From contig JACQJU010000090.1 in NCBI GenBank assembly GCA_016204905.1, positions 1-10,947 of the forward strand: a stretch of DNA of 10,947 bases. The letters are read 5' to 3'. The stretch comes from Candidatus Gottesmanbacteria bacterium. Its GTDB lineage: Bacteria > Patescibacteriota > Microgenomatia > 2-02-FULL-39-11. Numbering within the stretch: position 1 is the stretch's first letter; each line of letters starts with the position of its first letter. Positions 5,256-10,947 of the stretch are shown here, piece after piece. The notes beneath the pieces were generated by a model, which searched no databases, was not told the origin of the DNA, and saw only the letters and a list, made by a program, of their open reading frames with translations. Position numbers and translations under genes: made by a program.

Positions 5256-6287
5256 ATGGAAACGATGCATTACTTAGTAAATAAAATTATTGGAAAAAAG
5301 GACCTGAGTCTGAAAGAATCGATGATTCTGGCGACTTACATGTTCCAAGGAAGTTTGACGCCGGTCAAGATTGCTTCTATCTTGGTTGCTTTAAGGATGA
5401 AAGGGGAAAGTAGCGAGGAAATATTGGGATTTATAACTGTGATGAGGAAATATATGCAAAAGATTAAAACTTCTGGTGTAGTAATTGATACTTGCGGGAC
5501 TGGAGGGGATGGAAAAGGAACTTTTAATATATCCACAGCAACTGCTCTTGTAGTGGCAGGAGCGGGAGTAAAAGTAGCCAAACATGGTAACAGAGCGGCA
5601 AGTAGTCTCTGTGGGAGTGCTGATGTGTTGGAAAAGTTGGGGGTAAATATCGATTTGACTCCGGGAGAAGCGGAAGAATGTCTGGAAAGCGTGGGTATGA
5701 CATTTCTTTTTGCACCTAATTATCATCCGGCGATGAAACATGTTTCTGGTGTAAGGAAAGAATTGGGAGTAAGGACTGTATTTAATTTCTTGGGACCTTT
5801 TGTAAATCCTGCTGGGGTAAGGAGACAAATAATTGGTGTGCCAAATATTCATATTGCTAGGAAATTGGCACAGGTGGCAAAGAGGTTGGATTATAAACAT
5901 TTATTGATAATTACGAGTAAAGATGGATTGGATGAAATAAGTGTTTTTGCACCCTCGCAAGTATTGGAGATTAAGGGAGAAAATATAAAAGAAATAATGA
6001 TAGATCCAAAAAAGTTTGGTTTCAAAAATTTAGATAAAAAGGAAATGAGGGGCGGGGATGGATCTTATAATGCAGAAATTATCAAAAGAATAATTGGGGG
6101 AGAAGAAGGAGTAAGAAGAGATATAGTAGTTTTAAATACTGCGGCGGCACTTTATGTTGCGGGGAGAGTAAAAGATATTAAAGAGGGTATCAAATTAGCA
6201 GAAGAGTCAATTGATAGCGGCAGGGCAAAAGCGATATTAGAACAGTTTATCAAATATTCACGGCAAGGTATAAAAAATAGAAACTGA
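5256..6287 (+). CDS. trpD: Anthranilate phosphoribosyltransferase
   Basis: TrpD transfers the phosphoribosyl group of PRPP to anthranilate, giving N-(5-phosphoribosyl)-anthranilate. The 343-residue length is typical. The PRPP site is complete: GTGGD (81-85), NIST (91-94), KHGNR (109-113) and SLCGSAD (117-123). Anthranilate-binding and metal motifs follow: HPAMK (157-161), VRKELGVRT (166-174), FLGPFVNPA (178-186) and DGLDE (223-227). GGAG at 5248-5251 lies 4 nt before the ATG at 5256; a second ATG at 5265 is a possible alternative start with wider spacing. It is a stand-alone enzyme, not fused to TrpG as in some enterobacteria. Confidence 0.95.
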   Translation: METMHYLVNKIIGKKDLSLKESMILATYMFQGSLTPVKIASILVALRMKGESSEEILGFITVMRKYMQKIKTSGVVIDTCGTGGDGKGTFNISTATALVVAGAGVKVAKHGNRAASSLCGSADVLEKLGVNIDLTPGEAEECLESVGMTFLFAPNYHPAMKHVSGVRKELGVRTVFNFLGPFVNPAGVRRQIIGVPNIHIARKLAQVAKRLDYKHLLIITSKDGLDEISVFAPSQVLEIKGENIKEIMIDPKKFGFKNLDKKEMRGGDGSYNAEIIKRIIGGEEGVRRDIVVLNTAAALYVAGRVKDIKEGIKLAEESIDSGRAKAILEQFIKYSRQGIKNRN

Positions 6288-6311
6288 TATATTTTGATAC
6301 TTTAAAAGAAA

Positions 6312-6325
6312 ATGTTTTAAAACAT
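6312..6325. other. Perfect 14-nt palindrome between trpD and trpC
   Basis: ATGTTTTAAAACAT is a perfect palindrome 14 nt upstream of the trpC start, in a 52-nt gap without a good ribosome binding site. It may fold weakly in RNA or bind a dimeric protein; chance is also possible in AT-rich DNA. Confidence 0.35.
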
Positions 6326-6339
6326 CTTACTAATCAATT

Positions 6340-7110
6340 ATGAAGAATTTTCTTTCAAGAATCATTGAAATTAAACGAAAAGAGGTGGAAAAATTAAAAA
6401 GCGAGTCGTGCAGTTTTAAAAACGCTCTTGTCAATCCAAAAAGTGATGGTTTGGCAATAATTGCCGAGATAAAGCTTGCTTCACCGGTAGCAGGATTGAT
6501 TGGAAAGAAGACGGATGTGACCAATAGAGTAACTGAGTATGAGTTAGCCGGAGTTGATGCTATTTCGGTTGTGGTTGATAAAACATATTTTCAGGGAGAA
6601 TATAGTTTGATAAGAAAAATTAAGCAAAACGTTATACTTCCAATACTGGCGAAAGATTTTATTATTGATCCTCTGCAAATATTTCAGTCGAAACGGATGG
6701 GTGCTGATGCAGTACTTTTGATAGCAAAGATTGTGAATCAGACTAAATTAATCGAATTAGTAAAATTGGCAGAAGAATTAGAAATAGACCCAATAGTAGA
6801 AGTAGATAATCAAAATGATTTAGAGAGAGTATTAAAGATAAATACTGATTTAGTTGCAGTAAACGCAAGGAATCTGGATGATTTTAGTGTGGACATAGAT
6901 AGGGCATGTCATCTGATAAAACAAATTCCTGAGAATAGAGTGGTGTTGGGATTTTCTGGTATCAGGAGGAGAGAAGATGTAGAGAAATATAAAGCTGCCG
7001 GAGCAAGAGGAGTATTGGTAGGGACAAGTTTGATGAAGGCGAGGAATGTGAAGAAATTCATTAATAAATTGAGAGAGCCATTATTTAAATTTACGGGTCC
7101 TGGTTTTTGA
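6340..7110 (+). CDS. trpC: Indole-3-glycerol-phosphate synthase
   Basis: TrpC decarboxylates and closes the ring of CdRP to give indole-3-glycerol phosphate. The 256-residue TIM-barrel product has the usual order: IIAEIKLASP (40-49) with E43 and K45, AKDFIIDP (104-111) with the catalytic lysine K105, VEVDN (153-157) with E154, VNARNLDDF (174-182) with N175 and R177, and SGIRRREDV (206-214). Spacing matches the Sulfolobus enzyme residues E51, K53, K110, E159, N180 and S211. One expected acidic residue, E210 of the usual ESGI motif, is phenylalanine here (F205 in GFSGI). The start has no strong Shine-Dalgarno, and the sequence from the ATG matches the family N-terminus. The last codons, ending FTGPGF, share a 15-nt exact match with the left border of the trpA repeat element. 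Confidence 0.93.
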   Translation: MKNFLSRIIEIKRKEVEKLKSESCSFKNALVNPKSDGLAIIAEIKLASPVAGLIGKKTDVTNRVTEYELAGVDAISVVVDKTYFQGEYSLIRKIKQNVILPILAKDFIIDPLQIFQSKRMGADAVLLIAKIVNQTKLIELVKLAEELEIDPIVEVDNQNDLERVLKINTDLVAVNARNLDDFSVDIDRACHLIKQIPENRVVLGFSGIRRREDVEKYKAAGARGVLVGTSLMKARNVKKFINKLREPLFKFTGPGF

Positions 7111-7242
7111 TTGAGATAAGAGATAAAAGATAAGGGATAAAGGATAAGAGAGAGGTATAAAATAATACATTGCACCTTTATCTTTTATCTTCATATCTTT
7201 TATCAACTTAAACTCCTTTGTCACCGTGGGTAAAGGTTAAGG
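7088..7242 (+). repeat. Possible variant or remnant of the 78-bp element at the trpC/trpF junction
   Basis: AATTTACGGGTCCTG (7088-7102) is identical to 9475-9489, the left border and first 9 bases of the trpA copy. At the other end GTCACC then GT-x-GGTAA and TTAAGG (7220-7242) resembles the right end and flank of the trpA copy (9551-9573), about 19 matches over 24 aligned columns by eye. The inside is entirely different, being the AT-rich heptamer repeats. It may be a decayed or replaced copy, a shared insertion target, or coincidence. Confidence 0.3.
7113..7204 (+). repeat. Tandem heptamers forming a long inverted repeat between trpC and trpF
   Basis: Five consecutive 7-nt units of form RRGATAA occupy 7113-7147, starting 2 nt after the trpC stop. 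The reverse complement follows as four units ending in ATC (7176-7204, one of them 8 nt long). The two arms can pair over roughly 30 imperfect base pairs with a loop of about 28 nt. This would place a large hairpin between trpC and trpF, and it largely fills the 141-nt gap. No coding frame is evident in it. Confidence 0.75.
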
Positions 7243-7251
7243 TAAAAATTT

Positions 7252-7869
7252 ATGTCAGTTAAAGTAAAAATTTGTGGGATAAGAACTCTGGAGGCGGCAA
7301 GAGCCAGTGTTGATGCTGGTGCTGATTTTTTGGGTTTTAATTTTGTAAAAAGTTCGAAAAGATATATAGATCCTGTAAAAGCCAAAGAAATTATAAGTAT
7401 GCTTTTACCGGAAATAAAGATAGTAGGAGTATTTCAGAATGAGGAAATAAAGATGATTAAGGAGATAGTAGATCTTTTGAAAATAGATTTTGTGCAACTG
7501 CATGGAACTGAGTCGGCTCGATATAGCAGACTTACACAATACGCAGGAATTATCAAAACATTCTTGCTCCCTTTTGATTTTGATAGTCAAAAATTAAGGG
7601 GAGAAATGGAGAAATATAATGTTGATTATTTTCTTTTGGATAGGGGGATACAGGGAGAGGGAACACCAATAAATACTTATAAAGTGAGAGAACTATCTCT
7701 GCATTTTCCAGTATTTCTGGCAGGAGGACTAAATCCAGAAAATGTAAGTGAGTCAATAAGAATAGCACAACCATATGCTGTGGATGTAGCAGGTGGAATT
7801 GAAACTGGGGGAGAACAAGATATAGGAAAGATTAGAGAATTTATCAGAAATGCAAAAGAAGAATTATGA
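7252..7869 (+). CDS. trpF: Phosphoribosylanthranilate isomerase
   Basis: TrpF carries out the Amadori rearrangement of phosphoribosyl-anthranilate to CdRP, the TrpC substrate. The 205-residue TIM barrel has KICGI (6-10) with the general base C8, GADFLGFNF (23-31), SSKRY (34-38), VGVFQN (58-63), VQLHG (81-85), LLDRG (128-132) with the catalytic acid D130, and AGGLNPENV (157-165). The C-terminal phosphate-binding motif is VDVAGGIE (177-184) where VDVSSGVE is usual, a mild deviation. AAGG at 7239-7242 is a usable but distant ribosome binding site. The stop overlaps the trpB start by 4 nt (ATGA). It is separate from TrpC, unlike the fused enterobacterial enzyme. Confidence 0.94.
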   Translation: MSVKVKICGIRTLEAARASVDAGADFLGFNFVKSSKRYIDPVKAKEIISMLLPEIKIVGVFQNEEIKMIKEIVDLLKIDFVQLHGTESARYSRLTQYAGIIKTFLLPFDFDSQKLRGEMEKYNVDYFLLDRGIQGEGTPINTYKVRELSLHFPVFLAGGLNPENVSESIRIAQPYAVDVAGGIETGGEQDIGKIREFIRNAKEEL

Positions 7870-9110
7870 TTTTTGATTATAAAACTAAATATGATGCAGA
7901 TACTTCGGGACATTTTGGGCAGTTTGGGGGTAGATTTGCTCCAGAGATGTTGATACCGGCTCTAGAAGAACTAGAAAAAGCATATATAAAGGCAAAAAAG
8001 GATACGGACTTTGAGAGAGAGTTTTTGTCGCTGTGTCGAAATTATGCAGGAAGACCAACACCGTTAACTTATGCCAATAATTTAACAAAGCAATTGGGAG
8101 GGGCGAAAATATACCTCAAAAATGAAGGTTTAAACCTCTCGGGTGCTCATAAAATTACGCATTGTTTGGGTCAAGCTATTCTAGCTCGGAGGATGGGCAA
8201 GAAGAGAATCATAGCGGAAACTGGGGCGGGGCAGCATGGAGTAGCGGCTGCTACGGTAGCGGCAAAATTTGGATTTGAGTGTGTTGTTTATATGGGAGAG
8301 GTAGATGTAGCGAGGCAGAGGCCAAATGTATTCTGGATGGAACAGCTGGGAGCTGAAATAATACCAGTAAAATTTGGATCGAAAACTCTCAAAGATGCTG
8401 TGAATGCTGCTCTCAAAGATTGGATAACTAATGTGAGAAATACACATTACTTATTGGGTTCTACTGTAGGTCCGCATCCTTTTCCTTCAATAAATAGAGA
8501 CTTCCAACAGATTGTGGGACTAGAAGTGAAAGAGCAAGTAAAAGAAATGGAAGGAAAATTACCAGATTATTTGATTGCTTGTGTGGGTGGGGGAAGTAAT
8601 GCGATGGGATTGTTTTATAGATTTTTGGAGGATGAGGAAGTCATACTAATTGGGGTAGAAGCAGGAGGGAAAGGAGTGGAAAGGATAGGTAAACACGCAG
8701 CAAGATTTCGAGGGGGAGAGGTAGGGGTAGTGGAGGGATATAAATCATTATTTTTACAAGATAATTATGGAAATATTGAAAAAACGCATAGTGTATCTGC
8801 TGGACTAGATTATCCTGGTGTGGGACCACAACTGGCATATTTGGGGCAAGTGGGAAGGGTACAGTTTGAATATGCGACTGATAGAGAAGTTATTGGGGCA
8901 TATAAATTATTGGCTAAAACAGAGGGAATAATTTGCGCTTTGGAATCGGCATATGCGGTAGCTTATGCGATAAAGTTGGCACCTAAACTATCTAAAGAGA
9001 AAATCATAGTTGTGAATTTGTCGGGGAGAGGGGATAAAGATATTTTTATAGTAGCTGAGGCGGTAAAGGATAAGAATTGGAGAGAGTTCCTTAAGACAAA
9101 ATTGACCTAA
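7866..9110 (+). CDS. trpB: Tryptophan synthase beta subunit
   Basis: TrpB condenses indole and serine to tryptophan with pyridoxal phosphate. The 414-residue length and the start, in the ATGA overlap with trpF, are normal. Signatures include GQFGGRFAPE (18-27), K96 in SGAHK as the cofactor lysine, E118 in AETGAGQHG (117-125), GPHPFPS (202-208), the phosphate loop GGGSNAMG (241-248), HSVSAGLDYPGVGP (308-321), E360 in CALE, and LSGRGDKD (385-392) with S386. The segment before the lysine reads LKNEGLNLSGAHK, where LKREDL is the usual form, and GVGP is followed by QLAYL rather than the common EHAYL. All catalytic residues are intact. It should pair with TrpA through an indole channel. Confidence 0.96.
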   Translation: MIFDYKTKYDADTSGHFGQFGGRFAPEMLIPALEELEKAYIKAKKDTDFEREFLSLCRNYAGRPTPLTYANNLTKQLGGAKIYLKNEGLNLSGAHKITHCLGQAILARRMGKKRIIAETGAGQHGVAAATVAAKFGFECVVYMGEVDVARQRPNVFWMEQLGAEIIPVKFGSKTLKDAVNAALKDWITNVRNTHYLLGSTVGPHPFPSINRDFQQIVGLEVKEQVKEMEGKLPDYLIACVGGGSNAMGLFYRFLEDEEVILIGVEAGGKGVERIGKHAARFRGGEVGVVEGYKSLFLQDNYGNIEKTHSVSAGLDYPGVGPQLAYLGQVGRVQFEYATDREVIGAYKLLAKTEGIICALESAYAVAYAIKLAPKLSKEKIIVVNLSGRGDKDIFIVAEAVKDKNWREFLKTKLT

Positions 9111-9178
9111 TTAACCTAATTGACCTAATTTCTAAACAATTTGGAGATTGGGATTTCTTTAGGTTAATTAGAAATTAG
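9102..9178 (+). repeat. Tandem 9-mers and crossing inverted repeats at the trpB/trpA junction
   Basis: Three consecutive 9-nt units of form TTRACCTAA (9102-9128) begin inside the last trpB codons and include its stop. AATTAACCTAA (9109-9119) is perfectly complementary to TTAGGTTAATT (9159-9169). CTAATTTCTAA (9125-9135) is perfectly complementary to TTAGAAATTAG (9168-9178). The two 11-bp pairings cross, and their 3' arms share two bases, so they give either alternative hairpins or a pseudoknot-like fold upstream of trpA. Confidence 0.65.
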
Positions 9179-9203
9179 AATAATTAGAAATTGAAGTGGA
9201 TAT

Positions 9204-9207
9204 AGGA
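9204..9207 (+). promoter_or_regulatory. Ribosome binding site that decides the trpA start
   Basis: AGGA lies 6 nt before the ATG at 9214. The upstream in-frame GTG at 9196 has no comparable site and would add six residues that are not family-like. Confidence 0.6.
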
Positions 9208-9213
9208 AATTAT

Positions 9214-10107
9214 ATGAACAACATAGATAAAAAAATTGCAGTATTAAAGAAAGAGAAAAAATTGGGGCTCATGACTCATGCGGTAGTGGGGTATCCGAAT
9301 ATGGGAAAAAGTATCGAAATTATAAAGATTTTGGCACAATATAGTGATTTTCTGGAATTACAAATACCATTTTCTGATCCGGTGGCGGATGGGGAGACTA
9401 TCATGGAGGCTTCGGAAGCAGCGCTTAAAAATGGGATGAATACTGATAAGGCTTTTGAGATAATCCGAAACCTTAATTTACGGGTCCTGCCGTTCGGCAG
9501 CCCCATGTCCACCCACAAGGGGACCCCGGCCATGGGGCTCCCCGCCTCACGTCACCCGTTGGTAAGATTAAGGACTGATAAGTTAACTCCCGTGCTTGTT
9601 ATGTGTTACTACAATCAAGTTTTTCGCTATGGGATGGATAGATTTTGTAAAAAGGCGAGGGAGAGTGGGGTAAGTGGACTGATTGTGCCGGATATTCCAC
9701 CTGAGGAAGAAAAGAAGGAGAGATTTATTGAAGCTTGTTTGCGATATGATCTTTATCCCATACGAGTAATATCTCCGGCAAGTGGCGAGGAAAGATTAAG
9801 GATAAATGCTAAATATGCCAAAGGATTTGTTTACTCTGTTAGCCATTTTGGAGTAACAGGTACTAAGTCGGAATTAGACAAGGATTTGCAAATATACTTG
9901 AGAAGGGTGAAAAAATATTTCAACATACCTATTGCTTTGGGGTTTGGTATTTCGTCTCCAGATCAGATACAGAAAATAAAAGGAATGGTTGATATAGCAA
10001 TTGTGGGAAGTGCGATAATCAATACATATAACAGAGATGGTTTAAAAGGAGTAGATACTTTGGTGAAATCATTAAAAAATTGTACAATACAGAAAGAAAA
10101 TATATGA
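9214..10107 (+). CDS. trpA: Tryptophan synthase alpha subunit carrying a 26-residue in-frame insertion
   Basis: TrpA cleaves indole-3-glycerol phosphate to indole and glyceraldehyde-3-phosphate, passing indole to TrpB. From the ATG at 9214 it is 297 residues. Without the insertion it would be 271, a normal TrpA length. Catalytic E48 (LELQIPFSDP) and D59 (VADG) are at the correct 11-residue spacing. VMCYYNQVFRYG (129-140), LIVPDIPPEE (156-165), GFVYSVSHFGVTG (204-216) and GFGISSPDQ (243-251) are present. The usual Gly after LEL is Gln (Q50). Residues 90-115 come exactly from the 78-bp GC-rich repeat. They lie between the helix FEIIRNL and the strand PVLVMCYYN, a surface loop position, so the enzyme is probably still functional. 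Both catalytic residues precede the insert. The stop overlaps trpS by 4 nt. A GTG at 9196 is a less likely start. Confidence 0.93.
   Translation: MNNIDKKIAVLKKEKKLGLMTHAVVGYPNMGKSIEIIKILAQYSDFLELQIPFSDPVADGETIMEASEAALKNGMNTDKAFEIIRNLNLRVLPFGSPMSTHKGTPAMGLPASRHPLVRLRTDKLTPVLVMCYYNQVFRYGMDRFCKKARESGVSGLIVPDIPPEEEKKERFIEACLRYDLYPIRVISPASGEERLRINAKYAKGFVYSVSHFGVTGTKSELDKDLQIYLRRVKKYFNIPIALGFGISSPDQIQKIKGMVDIAIVGSAIINTYNRDGLKGVDTLVKSLKNCTIQKENI
9481..9558 (+). repeat. 78-bp GC-rich in-frame palindromic element, copy 2 (inside trpA)
   Basis: This copy is 58 of 78 bases G or C. It has CGGGT / ACCCG ends, an inverted AGCCCCATG / CATGGGGCT pair, and a TGCCGTTCGGCA mini-hairpin that is disrupted in copy 1. 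It begins at a codon boundary and adds codons 90-115 of trpA, a Pro/Gly-rich segment starting RVLPFG and ending SRHP. Both copies have the same orientation in the window, but the host genes are on opposite strands, so the element is translated from opposite strands. The host flanks carry CCTTAAT (9471-9477) and ATTAAGG (9567-9573), a 7-bp inverted repeat around the insertion. No direct target duplication is seen. Confidence 0.92.
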
Positions 10108-10947
10108 AAAGAATTTTAGCTGGTATTACTCCATCAGGCGATGGAACACTACATATAGGTAATTATCTTGGTGCTGTTAGACAATTTGTTGATCTTGCTA
10201 AGACTCATGAGCGATTCTTGATGGTTGCTGATTTACATGCTTTGACAACTATAAATGGTAAAGAGATACTGAAGAAAAATACAGAAACACTCATAGTCAG
10301 TGAATTGGCGCTACTAGGAGATTTGGAGGGTATTGTATTTTTCCGTCAATCTGATGTGCCGATGCATACGGAGCTTACATGGATATTAAATAATGTTACA
10401 CCGATGGGCCTTCTCAAGAGGGCGCATGCTTATAAAGATAAATTGGCTAAAGACACAACTCTTGATGAGATAAATTTAGGTCTTTTTAACTATCCGATAC
10501 TTATGGCGGCAGATATACTACTTTATAAACCAAATGATGTGCCTGTTGGCCGCGATCAGAAACAGCATATAGAAATAACTAGAGATATAGCAGAGAGGTT
10601 TAATAAAACATTTAAAAGCCAAGTCTTTCCACTGCCTAATCCTTATATACCAGAGGAAGTAGCGGTAGTTATGGGAACTGATGGAAAAAGAAAAATGAGT
10701 AAATCGCTAGGCAATATAATCAGTATTTTTGAAGATGAAGAAGTGATAAAAAAACAGGTAATGAATACCTATACAGATCCGACCAGGATACACGCTGATG
10801 ATCCTGGGCATGTGGAGGGGAATATGGTATTTACTTATTTAAACTTTTTCGGAGAGAACCAAAAAACTGAAGAACTGAAGAACTTTTATAAGGAGGGAAA
10901 AGTAGCGGATGTGGAAGTGAAAGAATATTTATATGAATCTTTGATGA
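10104..10947 (+). CDS. trpS: Tryptophanyl-tRNA synthetase, N-terminal 281 codons (runs off window end)
   Basis: TrpS activates tryptophan with ATP and charges tRNA-Trp. It is a class Ic synthetase and works as a dimer. The frame starts at the ATG overlapping the trpA stop and stays open to the window end; the usual length is about 330 residues, so about 50 are missing. Seen are the first class I signature, TPSGDGTLHIGNYLGA (9-24), then ADLHALTT (42-49), the tryptophanyl-specific VGRDQKQH (148-155), and KMSKS at 197-201. Coupling to trpA by a 4-nt overlap places it in the trp operon, under the same T-box leader. The leader would then sense the product state of this very enzyme. Confidence 0.95.
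   Translation, partial: MKRILAGITPSGDGTLHIGNYLGAVRQFVDLAKTHERFLMVADLHALTTINGKEILKKNTETLIVSELALLGDLEGIVFFRQSDVPMHTELTWILNNVTPMGLLKRAHAYKDKLAKDTTLDEINLGLFNYPILMAADILLYKPNDVPVGRDQKQHIEITRDIAERFNKTFKSQVFPLPNPYIPEEVAVVMGTDGKRKMSKSLGNIISIFEDEEVIKKQVMNTYTDPTRIHADDPGHVEGNMVFTYLNFFGENQKTEELKNFYKEGKVADVEVKEYLYESLM

Noticed and set aside
9196..9213. GTG at 9196 as the trpA start
   Set aside because: The ATG at 9214 has AGGA at good spacing and gives the family N-terminus; the GTG lacks a ribosome binding site.
9481..9558. trpA as a pseudogene because of the insertion
   Set aside because: The frame is preserved, all catalytic residues and downstream motifs are intact, the insert falls in a loop, and the downstream overlap with trpS is maintained.

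Overview
The window carries a complete tryptophan biosynthesis operon from a low-GC bacterium. It is preceded by an unrelated, GC-richer lipoprotein gene and, divergently, by the start of a membrane glycosyltransferase gene. TGA is used as a stop codon (trpC, trpF, trpA), so the standard bacterial code applies. Compact AT-rich genes, 4-nt ATGA overlaps and divergent members of every Trp family would fit a candidate-phyla (Patescibacteria-like) genome. That assignment is a guess from style, not a demonstrated placement.

Layout: 1-547 (minus) is the N-terminal part of a GT-C/PMT-type glycosyltransferase. 548-1023 is a 476-nt non-coding region with a strong sigma70-like promoter set in nested inverted repeats, a long hairpin and a perfect but unused Shine-Dalgarno sequence. 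1024-2826 (plus) is a 600-residue lipoprotein of unknown function, closed by a terminator at 2853-2917. 2944-3206 is the trp leader: an extended -10 promoter, structured RNA, a mid-leader terminator-like hairpin, a T-box antiterminator and a competing terminator that abuts the trpE start codon. 3207-10107 is trpE-trpG-trpD-trpC-trpF-trpB-trpA, followed with a 4-nt overlap by trpS, which runs off the window end.

How the genes work together: TrpE/TrpG make anthranilate from chorismate and glutamine. TrpD adds phosphoribose, TrpF isomerises and TrpC closes the indole ring. TrpA/TrpB then produce tryptophan, which TrpS loads onto tRNA-Trp. The bulge of the T-box has UGGC, matching the GCCA 3' end expected of uncharged tRNA-Trp. 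Supply and charging of tryptophan therefore appear to be controlled by the charging state of that tRNA.

The most unusual content is a 78-bp element, about 74% GC, present in two near-identical copies (143-220 and 9481-9558; 75/78 identical). Each lies exactly in frame inside a conserved protein-coding gene, the glycosyltransferase and trpA, and adds 26 residues in a loop. It behaves like the in-frame palindromic elements known from Rickettsia, but I do not recognise the family. Several gene junctions in the operon also carry short tandem repeats of a different unit each (8-mer, 7-mer, 9-mer), some folded into long inverted repeats.
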